From: Candidatus Poribacteria bacterium
GTDB taxonomy: Bacteria > Poribacteria > WGA-4E > WGA-3G
DNA length: 50,078 nt
Reading direction: 5' to 3'
NCBI GenBank assembly: GCA_022821965.1
Contig: JAJECN010000039.1
Span: 1-50,078, forward strand
The notes under the pieces: generated by a model
What the model saw: only the letters and a program-made list of their open reading frames with translations
Database searches by the model: none
What the model was told of the DNA's origin: nothing
Shown here: positions 42,485 to 50,078 of the stretch, in pieces
Layout: the number at the start of each line of letters is the position of its first letter
Numbering within the stretch: position 1 is the first letter of the stretch
Program-made: the position numbers and the translations under genes

Positions 42485-44242
42485 TCACTCATCTGAAAGA
42501 GGTTCGGTCACCACGAGTTCTTGATTCGCCGAGAGGTCTTCCAATATCTGCACAGCACCGCTCTGCCAGCGTACCCGAAGTTTATTCACAAAGGTTCGTT
42601 CCCCAAGCCCAAAAAGCAGTCTCGGATCATTACTACTGAGATAACTGGAGCCTACATGTACCTCGCGCGTTTGGGATTCATCTCCGAGTGTCAATGTTAC
42701 GCGCGCACCGATGCCATCACGATTACTGCGGGTCCCAATCAATTTGAGACGGAACCAGTTGTGGTGAGTGTCGCTCTCATTCTGAAGAAGCGTCACTTTG
42801 TCATTCAACTGCGTGACAAGAACATCTATATCGCCATCGTTGTCATAATCACCGAAAAGAGTGCCGCGGCTGACAGCATGCTGCCCCTCAAGACGCACCT
42901 CGGCAAACGTGCCATCACCTCGATTCCAAAAGAGTTGATTTGGCTGTCTATATGAGATTACATCTGTTGTGCGCTCAACATTTGGAAAAATATGTCCATT
43001 CGCGACGAAAATATCAAGGTGTCCATCGTTATCTGCATCAAAAAATCCTGTCCCAAACCCTAAAAAGAGATAACTCTCTTCGCCAAGCCGCGCTTTATAA
43101 CTGACATCGGTGAAAGTCCCGTCCCCGTTATTCCGATAGAGGGTGTTCGTCTCATAGGAGAAATTGGTGACGAAGATATCCAGATGACCATCGCCATTGT
43201 AATCACCAGCATCAACCCCCATACCTGCTTGTGCGATTCCATCTGCGCTGTAGGCACAACCGGCGAGGATGGCGATTTCAGCGAATGTGCCATCGCCTTT
43301 GTTATAAAAGAGATAGTTCGGTGTGTCATCGTTGGCAACGTAAAGGTCGGGATTGCCATCGGCATTAAAGTCCGCTGCAACAACACCTAACCCTTTGCCG
43401 AGAAACATGCCACCCGGATCCCGAACGTTGGCAGCTTCGGTGACATCTGTAAAAGTCCCATCACCGTTGTTTCGGTAGAGGCTGTCGGGCGTGCCTTCAA
43501 AGTGTTTTGGGTGACAATAACCGCGAACCTTCTCAGTAGCACCAAACGAAGGATTCTCAAAACAGGTTGGGGCGGAGGCATCTAATTTGTAATTGACATA
43601 GTTGACAACGTAGATATCCAAGTCGCCATCGCTGTCGTAATCGAAAAAAGTCGCGCTACTACTCCAACGAACATCTCCTGTCCCCGACGCAGCCGTGACA
43701 TCCGTGAACGTTCCATCGCCATTATTATGATAGAGTCGGTTCGCACCGAAATTCGTTATATAAAGGTCTACGTAACCGTCATTGTCGTAATCTCCGCAGG
43801 CAACGCCGTGTCCATAGCTGCCTTGGTTGCTGACCCCAGCGGATGCAGTGACATCCGTGAAAGTACCATTGCCGTTGTTTTGATAGAGAACACTTGGCGC
43901 AGCACTATTGACAAGGTAGAGATCGAGATGACCATCGTTATTGTAATCAAGAAATGCGCCGCCCGCACCGAGGGTTTCAGGTAGGTGGAACTCACCGGAT
44001 GCACCATTGGTGTGGGTAAAATGGATACCGGCAACATCGGTAACATCTGTGAAACAGATAGAAGGTTCTGCTGATAGCGTAGGAAAGGGAATGAGAAAAA
44101 AAAAGAGGACAAAACAGGTTACAATCGCGGTTAGTTGACCACATTCTAAAGAGGCGAGGTTACAAACCTCGCCAGCATCAGTAGTAGAGCAGTCGTAAAA
44201 CCTACCATGCTCTAAAGTGGCATTTAACGCGAGGGCATTCAT
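42485..44242 (-). CDS. FG-GAP/VCBS repeat protein with ASPIC/UnbV domain
   Basis: In this 585-residue protein, after a hydrophobic segment (IVTCFVLFFFLIPFPTLSAE), residues about 60-470 are FG-GAP/VCBS repeats, each with DYNNDGHLDLYLVN-type calcium-binding loops. The C-terminus is an ASPIC/UnbV domain (GSSYLSSNDPRLLFGLGERT). Such proteins (CRTAC1-like) are secreted and may bind calcium and ligands. The first 40 residues are odd: the DNA there includes a GGCGAGG palindrome at 44153-44173 and reads AGEVCNLAS, so either the repeat became coding or a start nearer the hydrophobic segment is used. No in-frame ATG, GTG or TTG was found between, so 44242 is kept. No good Shine-Dalgarno is seen. Confidence 0.8.
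   Translation of the reverse strand: MNALALNATLEHGRFYDCSTTDAGEVCNLASLECGQLTAIVTCFVLFFFLIPFPTLSAEPSICFTDVTDVAGIHFTHTNGASGEFHLPETLGAGGAFLDYNNDGHLDLYLVNSAAPSVLYQNNGNGTFTDVTASAGVSNQGSYGHGVACGDYDNDGYVDLYITNFGANRLYHNNGDGTFTDVTAASGTGDVRWSSSATFFDYDSDGDLDIYVVNYVNYKLDASAPTCFENPSFGATEKVRGYCHPKHFEGTPDSLYRNNGDGTFTDVTEAANVRDPGGMFLGKGLGVVAADFNADGNPDLYVANDDTPNYLFYNKGDGTFAEIAILAGCAYSADGIAQAGMGVDAGDYNGDGHLDIFVTNFSYETNTLYRNNGDGTFTDVSYKARLGEESYLFLGFGTGFFDADNDGHLDIFVANGHIFPNVERTTDVISYRQPNQLFWNRGDGTFAEVRLEGQHAVSRGTLFGDYDNDGDIDVLVTQLNDKVTLLQNESDTHHNWFRLKLIGTRSNRDGIGARVTLTLGDESQTREVHVGSSYLSSNDPRLLFGLGERTFVNKLRVRWQSGAVQILEDLSANQELVVTEPLSDE
44153..44173. repeat. GGCGAGG palindrome inside a coding start
   Basis: GGCGAGGTT (44153-44161) pairs with AACCTCGCC (44165-44173). 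It matches 39666-39686 except for one loop base, and is in-frame in the ASPIC/UnbV reading frame. Confidence 0.55.
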
Positions 44243-44267
44243 AGTATATGTCTGTGCTTTTGCTGGC

Positions 44268-45053
44268 TTAACCTTCCGATATTTGATACATCTCCGAAAT
44301 TATTTCAAGCATATCGGGTGCGTTGGCGAGATAGATGCTTTCTGCTTGTTCCTTAATTGCTTCAGGAATTCCGTGTAGTGCCTCGGCGATAGCACCAGCG
44401 ATTGAACCGAGCGTGTCGGAATCACCGCCCAGAGAAATGGCATTCCGCACGGCATCTTCATAACTCTCTGATTCCAAAGCACATGTGACCGCTTGTGGCA
44501 CCGTGCCTTGGCAAGTCATATCGAAAACGTAATCAGGACGGATGTCGTCTACCGTCTGCGTCAAATCGTAGCCGTATTCAGTTGTGATAACCTCGCGGAT
44601 AGCGGCGGTGTCTTTACCTTGATAGGCGAGCCAGATAGCATGTGTTGTTGCCCGTGCACCTTTTACGCCTTCGGAATGATCGTGGCTGATAACGGTCACT
44701 TTGTCAGCGGCGGTGAGTGCTGCATCCAGATTCTCGCGGTTCAGGAACGCCGCTGGCGAAACGCGCATTGCGGCACCGTTGCGGAAAGTACAGTTCGGGG
44801 CATCTCCATCGGAATAGATCCAGTCCTTAAAAATTTGACTGAAACCGCACCTTGGATACCGCTTTCCCCACTTCCGCATCGTTTCTGCTGGCGGGAGATC
44901 GTGCAAGAGGGTATCAGCGACAGCAGTTGTGCAAACCGAATCGTCTGTGAAACGGCAGTCCTCACTGAAAAAAGGGAAATCTTTAGTTTTGATCCGGCGG
45001 TCCTTGGGTTCATAGATAGACCCAACAATATCTCCGATAATTGCACCGAGCAT
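44268..45053 (-). CDS. ADP-ribosylglycohydrolase family protein
   Basis: This 261-residue all-helical hydrolase of the DraG/ARH type removes ADP-ribose from proteins or small molecules. Metal-binding FTDDSVCTTAVA (T36-D37-D38) and the C-terminal GGDSDTLGSIAGAIAEALHG, supplying the other magnesium-binding aspartates, are intact. MLGAIIGDIVGSIYE is the usual start. AAGGA lies eight bases before the ATG. No ADP-ribosyltransferase partner is in the window, so the target is unknown. Confidence 0.9.
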   Translation of the reverse strand: MLGAIIGDIVGSIYEPKDRRIKTKDFPFFSEDCRFTDDSVCTTAVADTLLHDLPPAETMRKWGKRYPRCGFSQIFKDWIYSDGDAPNCTFRNGAAMRVSPAAFLNRENLDAALTAADKVTVISHDHSEGVKGARATTHAIWLAYQGKDTAAIREVITTEYGYDLTQTVDDIRPDYVFDMTCQGTVPQAVTCALESESYEDAVRNAISLGGDSDTLGSIAGAIAEALHGIPEAIKEQAESIYLANAPDMLEIISEMYQISEG

Positions 45054-45077
45054 ATTTTACGTCCTTAAAGAAGGGCA

Positions 45078-45102
45078 GGGCTGAGGTACAAAAACCTCGC
45101 CC
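45078..45102. repeat. degenerate GGCGAGG-type palindrome
   Basis: GGGCTGAGGT ... ACCTCGCCC: an imperfect member of the palindrome family, between the ADP-ribosylglycohydrolase and LamG genes. Confidence 0.35.
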
Positions 45103-45133
45103 TACAGCACACATAGACAGATAAAAGTAGATA

Positions 45134-45970
45134 TTATGGCAGTGTGCGTTGTGCCTTGATATCCGCCCAAGTTGTTGTAAATTTGCCCTGCGGGTCAACA
45201 CTTAGCGGGCTTGCAAGGTCTGCGAAATCCCCTTCATCAAAAGCGGAACCGTAGACAATAACTTCGTCGATTAAGCCACCGAACCAGTCAACGTCGGTTT
45301 GTCCACCACCGCTCCCATCATGGTAGACGGTGTTCTGGTTGAGATGACCGATGCCAATATCATCGCCGTGGGCATGAAGTTGTCCACCCTTTTCTTGGGC
45401 AATGCGTTTGCCATCCAACCACATCTCAAACTTTTTGCTCTCAACCTTAGCGGCTGCGTCGCGAATGACGATACCGACATGGTACCACCGCTTTGACTTA
45501 ATGTCTGCGGAGGGCCAGGCACCATTCCAGTTGTATTCAGCGCGATTCCAACCGGCACCGTAAACTTTTCCGTCATGTACATAAATGACTAAGCCGCGTG
45601 TTGCCCCGCCTTCTTCGTAGATTACCTGCTTCCGATCATCAATTTTCGCATCATCGCAGTAGAACAGCGCAGCGACTGTCCGATTGGTATAAGGACCACC
45701 GGTGTTGATGTCCACAGAATCCGGTAATTTAATACCGTCGCTTTTACCGTTGAACTTCAATGCTTTTCCAGCGATGCCATCAACGGCTTGCGGTTTTCCA
45801 GTGAAATTGCCATTCAATCCTTTCTTTGAGGTATCTTTGGCACTGCCGTCATTAAAGGTCCAGTTCGCAGCGACTGTTGCTTCATCTCGCTGGGCATCCG
45901 CTGGTACAATAGGTAATAACACACCCAGCAGTAGAACAATACAGAATGTAAAAATAAACACTCGAATCAC
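45134..45970 (-). CDS. secreted LamG/concanavalin-like domain protein
   Basis: This 278-residue protein has a signal peptide (VFIFTFCIVLLLGVLLP ... ADA) and one LamG-type domain (LKFNGKSDGIKLPDSVDINT, FEMWLDGKRI, GGLIDEVIVYGSAFDEGDF). Its end, GKFTTTWADIK, parallels that of the LamG protein at 291-1082. The start is GTG with AGGAGA seven bases before it. Presumably an exported binding protein; the ligand is unknown. Confidence 0.82.
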   Translation of the reverse strand: MIRVFIFTFCIVLLLGVLLPIVPADAQRDEATVAANWTFNDGSAKDTSKKGLNGNFTGKPQAVDGIAGKALKFNGKSDGIKLPDSVDINTGGPYTNRTVAALFYCDDAKIDDRKQVIYEEGGATRGLVIYVHDGKVYGAGWNRAEYNWNGAWPSADIKSKRWYHVGIVIRDAAAKVESKKFEMWLDGKRIAQEKGGQLHAHGDDIGIGHLNQNTVYHDGSGGGQTDVDWFGGLIDEVIVYGSAFDEGDFADLASPLSVDPQGKFTTTWADIKAQRTLP

Positions 45971-46077
45971 TTTTATCTCTCCTAAATGTTTCTCTCCTTT
46001 TTTATATTTGGAGATTAAGGTCTTTGAGGCAGAAACATCCGTGCCTCACACTTCAGACGTGTGGCACGCCTTCAATC

Positions 46078-46106
46078 ATTATTGAAAATTCCCAAAATTT
46101 TGTCAA
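46078..46106 (-). promoter_or_regulatory. candidate promoter for the LamG gene
   Basis: Minus strand TTGACA (46106-46101), a 17-base spacer and AATAAT (46083-46078). An imperfect hairpin (GTGCC ... GGCAC, 46041-46067) lies downstream in the leader. Confidence 0.45.
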
Positions 46107-46125
46107 ATTAAAACGTAAAAAGGTC

Positions 46126-46155
46126 TTGACATTACCCCGTATTTTAAGGTATCTT
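46126..46155 (+). promoter_or_regulatory. candidate promoter for the LRR-dockerin gene
   Basis: TTGACA (46126-46131), an 18-base spacer and TATCTT (46150-46155), 96 bases before the start. Confidence 0.45.
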
Positions 46156-46251
46156 TTATTTTAAAAGAATCACGAAAATCCATCTATTTTAGTCCCGAAA
46201 CGGAGTACTCACGAAGCGTAACAGCAGTAGTAGAAAAGGAGATCACCCTGC

Positions 46252-48402
46252 ATGCAATTAGCCAAAACACAACATATTTCCGTTTACACGCTCGTGCTCT
46301 GCGCGATGTTGTTCTTGATATTTCCACCGATGACATCCGCACAAACTGTTAACATTCCCGACGCGAACCTACGCGCGGCAATTGTGGAAGCACTCGGTAA
46401 AGCACCAAACGCCCGGATTACAAGAGATGAGATGACGAGATTGACGCACCTTGAGGCGCATAATGCTGACATTAGTGATTTAACAGGGCTTGAATTTGCA
46501 ACAGAATTGCAAGAGATAAGATGCAACAACAATTTGATATCCGATATATCACCCCTCGCTGGATTGATTAGACTACGCGTCATAGAGTTGAGAAGTAACA
46601 CAATACGTGATTTATCACCAATTACAGATTTGATCGCCTTAGAATGGTTAATTGTTACCCATAATTTGATATCTGATCTCTCACCGATTGAAGGTTTAAT
46701 CAATTTGCGCGGACTAGCTATTGAAGACAACTTAATATCCGATTTATCCGCTATTGCTGGTTTGATAAAACTTGATAGGATATGGATGCACGAGAACCCT
46801 CCAGTGGATCTCGCACCCCTCGCCGGATTAACAAACCTAAGAGGTATTCACTCTTGGGGGACCCCTATTATATCAGATCTCTCCCCCTTAGCGAAATTAC
46901 CAAAACTAAGAGAGCTAGATATTTGTGGCGGAGAAATATCGGATCTCTCATCCTTGGAAGGACTAACAGGTTTGAAAGAACTCTATTTGGTAGGTAATGA
47001 AATTTCGGATATCTCGCCGTTGGCAAGTTTAAAAGGCCTGACGCGTTTGAGTCTTAAGCATAATAAGGTAACAGACGTTTCTCCGCTTGCATCTTTATCC
47101 AATTTGATGTGGATAGAGCTTGAAGACAATGAGATATTAGACTTTTCGCCTTTAGATGCTTTTCCTGAGAGTGTCGCTATCATTCGGCACAATAATCCCG
47201 GATTCACACGGAATGCTCCGAAAATAGAGGGACCGTGGCTGTGGGTCATAGTACCGACAGAAGGAATGTCCGGTTCAAGAGCAGCTGCTTCTGAAAAAGA
47301 TTTTTTAGCACAAATCAGTGGTGGCACTGTAACAGAGGTAAATATTGCGACTCAGGGAGCAGTAGACGGAGATGCCATTGGGCATAAAGTCTGGACCTTA
47401 GGTAAAATCTCCAGAAGAGGTGGCAATAATATAAATGATTTAATAAACACCATAGCCTTGGGAACCGGTAATATAGATCATCATGTGGCTTACGGTTCGG
47501 TGAACTTGGATTCACCACGCGAACAGAACACAAGAATGTTTGTTGGAGGCAGTGATGCTGTTAAAGTTTGGATCAACGGGAAGTTGGTTCACAACAACGC
47601 TACGGATCGGGATGCTGACGACTACCAAGAGAATTTCGCTGTCACGTTAAAAGAGGGAACAAATGTCTTGCTGGTTGCTGTTTATGAGGGTGAGGGTTGG
47701 TGGAGTGGCTTTTTTGGTTTTGATATCGGTACAGAGTATGCGGTGTGGACGCAAAGTCCGCCAATCCCGTTGGCACCTTCACGCGTTGCAGATATAGATG
47801 AAGACGGAAGCGTAAGCATTCTGGACCTGATTCTCGTAGCACGCGATTTGGAGAGAATCAAACCCAGCAACCCGCGAACAGACGTAAACGGGGACGGAAA
47901 AATCAACATCTTAGATCTCACCTTTGTGGCAAAAAGTATGGACGAATCAGCGGGTGCTACAGCACCTTCCGCCTTTGCAGTAGATAATCGTTTATCTCCG
48001 GCACTGATACAAGCATGGATAGCACAGGCACAAATTGAAACCGACGGTTCGATTGCCTTCCAACAAGGGATTGCGAACCTTCAAAGTCTTTTAGCATCGT
48101 TCATTCCAGAAAGGACGGCATTGCTTGCGAACTATCCGAACCCGTTTAACCCAGAGACGTGGATACCGTATCAACTTGCAACGGCTGGGGATGTCCAGAT
48201 TCGTATCTATGCAACGAATGGTATTTTAATTCGGACACTGGATATGGGGCATCAACCTGCTGGCATCTATCACCAACAGAGCCGCGCAGCGTATTGGGAT
48301 GGAAAAAATGAAGTGGGTGAATCTGTCGCAAGTGGTGTCTATTTTTATACACTCACCGCTGGCAATTTTACGAGAACACGTAAAATGTTGATAACGAAGT
48401 AA
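46252..48402 (+). CDS. secreted LRR protein with dockerin and type IX-like sorting domain
   Basis: This 716-residue multidomain surface protein starts with a signal peptide (about 1-30). Leucine-rich repeats of about 22 residues follow (LISDLSPIEGLINLRGLAIEDN type) over about 38-330. Next is a 170-residue beta-rich region (KVWINGKLVHNN, NVLLVAVYEGEGWW) like a carbohydrate-binding fold. Then come two calcium-binding dockerin type I repeats (DIDEDGSVSILDLILVA; DVNGDGKINILDLTFVA). The C-terminal YPNPFNPETWIPYQL and GVYFYTLTAGNF, then KMLITK, form a FlgD-like/type A sorting tail of type IX secretion. AAGGAG precedes the ATG. It may dock to cohesin-bearing complexes; no cohesin is in the window. 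Confidence 0.88.
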   Translation: MQLAKTQHISVYTLVLCAMLFLIFPPMTSAQTVNIPDANLRAAIVEALGKAPNARITRDEMTRLTHLEAHNADISDLTGLEFATELQEIRCNNNLISDISPLAGLIRLRVIELRSNTIRDLSPITDLIALEWLIVTHNLISDLSPIEGLINLRGLAIEDNLISDLSAIAGLIKLDRIWMHENPPVDLAPLAGLTNLRGIHSWGTPIISDLSPLAKLPKLRELDICGGEISDLSSLEGLTGLKELYLVGNEISDISPLASLKGLTRLSLKHNKVTDVSPLASLSNLMWIELEDNEILDFSPLDAFPESVAIIRHNNPGFTRNAPKIEGPWLWVIVPTEGMSGSRAAASEKDFLAQISGGTVTEVNIATQGAVDGDAIGHKVWTLGKISRRGGNNINDLINTIALGTGNIDHHVAYGSVNLDSPREQNTRMFVGGSDAVKVWINGKLVHNNATDRDADDYQENFAVTLKEGTNVLLVAVYEGEGWWSGFFGFDIGTEYAVWTQSPPIPLAPSRVADIDEDGSVSILDLILVARDLERIKPSNPRTDVNGDGKINILDLTFVAKSMDESAGATAPSAFAVDNRLSPALIQAWIAQAQIETDGSIAFQQGIANLQSLLASFIPERTALLANYPNPFNPETWIPYQLATAGDVQIRIYATNGILIRTLDMGHQPAGIYHQQSRAAYWDGKNEVGESVASGVYFYTLTAGNFTRTRKMLITK

Positions 48403-48415
48403 GCCGAGAAACGGA

Positions 48416-48443
48416 GTCGCTATTCGGAGATCACTCCTACAAG
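48416..48443. repeat. dispersed repeat (CGCTATTCGGAGATCACTCC)
   Basis: 48417-48441 matches 36597-36621 at 22 of 25 positions. As there, it sits a few bases before a Shine-Dalgarno and start codon. Confidence 0.5.
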
Positions 48444-48462
48444 ACTTAAGGGGGGAACATAC

Positions 48463-50078
48463 ATGAGGGTCTGGAAAAATTTTATCAAAATCAGTGTTCT
48501 ATTAATACTTATCTTGGGGTATCAAACTGTTGAGGCACAACAGAATCTGGCACAACAAGCGTATGAAATTCTTGAACATAACTGCTCAAGCTGCCACGGA
48601 GAACACGGCACCTTCACAGAGCAACTCGTTATCCGAAGTAGCCGAGAGCTTATTGATTCGGGAGCAATTATCCCCGGGAATCCTAACGGTTCCAAGTTCT
48701 ACCAACGGTTAATTGAAACCGATTTGGCAAAACGGATGCCGCTTAATGCGCCTCCGCTGACAGAAGAAGCACTCAATGTAATTCACCAATGGATTCAAGC
48801 AGGTGCGCCGGACTGGACTGCTTTTGCACAACGTGATATCGATTTCATCACACCAAACGAAGTGCTTGAAACGATTGAGGATCACGTCGAATCTCTTGCC
48901 CCGTTTGATCGCGCCTTCGCTCGTTATTTCACGCTAACACATCTTTATAACGCTGGCGAAACGACTGAAGCTCTACGTGCGTATAGCGTCGCGCTCTCGA
49001 AATTGGTAAATAGTCTATCTTGGGGTTTTGAAGTGAAAGTACCGACGCCGATTGATCCGAGAGAGACAATCTTTCACATCGACTTACGGCACTACGAGTG
49101 GGATGTCAGAAATGAGGCATGGACGCAGATTGAGCAGGAGTATCCGTACAGTATCGACTTTGACCCAGAAACACAAGCAGGATTACTTGAGAAACTAACA
49201 AATCTACGTGAAGAAATGAGATGCGAAGTGCCGTTCGTTTATGTTGATTGGTTTCTTGCGGAGGCATCGTTGCCACCACTCTATCACGACATCTTGGATC
49301 TTCCAGAAACCGATCGTGAGTTGGAAAGGGATCTGGATGTCAACGTTGCGAGGAATATCCAGAGCGCTCCGGGGGTTCGCGTCTTGCGTGCGGGTTTCAA
49401 CGACTCAGGTGTTTCAAATAACAATCGCGTCGTGGAACGTCATACCTCTCGATATGGTGCGTATTGGAAAAGCTACGACTTTGCTGGGAGTGTTGGTGCG
49501 CAAAATATCTTTACACACCCGCTCTCTTTTAGACCTGACGGTGGCGAGATTATCTTCAATCTCCCGAATGGCTTGCAGGCATACTACATCTCGGATGACG
49601 CTGGGAATCGGATAAATGTAGCGCCGACAACCATCGTTTCTAATCCTGCTGCGGATGACCCGGCTGTGCGGAATGGCCTTTCGTGTATCGGTTGCCATAC
49701 AGAAGGAATGAAGACGTTTGAAGATACGGTGCGTGCCTCGGTTCAGCGGACGGGAAATCCGACGTTTGATAAAGAGCAAGCGTTGCGATTGTATGTGGAT
49801 CAATCAGTGATGGATGCTCGCTTAGACGAAGATAAAACACGTTATGAGACGGCACTGAGGGAGACAGGAGGCATCCCTGGTGGTATTGAACCGGTGCATC
49901 GGTTTCATGAAGTATTTCACGATCCTCTTAATGCATCATATGCTGCGGCTGCTGTTGGGTTAGAAACTGACACTTTTCTTCAAGAGATTCGCGAGAAGTC
50001 GAGTTTACAGAACTTGGGTTTGACGGGGCTAATTGATGGTGGAAACGTGCAGCGCGACACATGGACGGATCGGTTTGA
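48463..50078 (+). CDS. secreted c-type cytochrome protein with planctomycete-type domain (3' partial)
   Basis: The frame is open from ATG 48463 (GGGGGG upstream) for 538 codons to the window edge, so the end is missing. A signal peptide (about 1-25, VLLILILGYQTVEA) is followed by heme site one, CSSCH (41-45). The following pattern (IIPGNPNGSKFYQRL; ALNVIHQWIQAGAPDW) matches planctomycete cytochrome C (PSCyt1) domains. A second heme site, CIGCH (408-412), lies far downstream. The region between is hydrophilic and of unknown fold. It is presumably periplasmic electron transfer or redox enzymology; the partner is unknown. Confidence 0.82.
   Translation, partial: MRVWKNFIKISVLLILILGYQTVEAQQNLAQQAYEILEHNCSSCHGEHGTFTEQLVIRSSRELIDSGAIIPGNPNGSKFYQRLIETDLAKRMPLNAPPLTEEALNVIHQWIQAGAPDWTAFAQRDIDFITPNEVLETIEDHVESLAPFDRAFARYFTLTHLYNAGETTEALRAYSVALSKLVNSLSWGFEVKVPTPIDPRETIFHIDLRHYEWDVRNEAWTQIEQEYPYSIDFDPETQAGLLEKLTNLREEMRCEVPFVYVDWFLAEASLPPLYHDILDLPETDRELERDLDVNVARNIQSAPGVRVLRAGFNDSGVSNNNRVVERHTSRYGAYWKSYDFAGSVGAQNIFTHPLSFRPDGGEIIFNLPNGLQAYYISDDAGNRINVAPTTIVSNPAADDPAVRNGLSCIGCHTEGMKTFEDTVRASVQRTGNPTFDKEQALRLYVDQSVMDARLDEDKTRYETALRETGGIPGGIEPVHRFHEVFHDPLNASYAAAAVGLETDTFLQEIREKSSLQNLGLTGLIDGGNVQRDTWTDRF

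Noticed and set aside
183-45102. CRISPR array made of the GGCGAGG palindromes
   Set aside because: The copies are single, kilobases apart, with no regular spacers and no cas genes.

Overview
The window reads as a moderate-GC bacterial chromosome segment from a Gram-negative-type lineage, most likely Candidatus Poribacteria or a close relative. The pointers are LamG proteins, an LRR-dockerin protein with a type IX-like sorting tail, ASPIC/UnbV FG-GAP and planctomycete-type cytochrome proteins, ECF sigma factors fused to beta-propellers, and many short dispersed palindromic repeats. This placement is inferred from gene families; no rRNA marker is present. No tRNA, rRNA or CRISPR array was recognised. 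Left part (1-2.8 kb): a possible gene tail, a small inverted-repeat element, a secreted LamG protein, a second small inverted-repeat element, and a lone tnpB transposon with matching end hairpins, which lets a guide and a TAM be predicted. Regulatory/transport block (2.8-18 kb), all on the minus strand: in transcription order, a membrane-anchored ECF sigma-WD40 fusion, two paralogous ECF sigma-BNR propeller fusions, then four ABC-2 type permeases in B-A-B-A order with no ATPase gene in the window. The three sigma genes share an upstream element (ACGAATYTGCAACC) and the permease pair is tandemly duplicated. This is the most unusual part of the window. Middle part (18-30 kb): a sulfatase / M28 peptidase / mobA-like cluster, glyoxalase I, an M55 D-aminopeptidase, argS with an altered HIGH motif, a class III aminotransferase, MTA phosphorylase, an RNase Z-like hydrolase and a TPR lipoprotein. 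Several have near-consensus sigma-70 promoters. Right-middle part (30-38.4 kb): a plus-strand run (beta-hydroxyacid dehydrogenase, sugar nucleotidyltransferase, membrane glycosyltransferase, class V aminotransferase), then a DUF4861-like lipoprotein, a TPP-binding half-subunit, an aldo/keto reductase and a convergent trpA. Right end (38.4-50 kb): a Uma2 nuclease-like gene, a small antitoxin-like gene, clpB, an ASPIC/UnbV FG-GAP protein, an ADP-ribosylglycohydrolase, a second LamG protein, the LRR-dockerin-sorting protein, and a c-type cytochrome protein cut by the window edge. Intergenic spaces are full of dispersed short repeats, several lying against start codons and supplying Shine-Dalgarno sequence, which suggests repeat-driven reshaping of translation signals.
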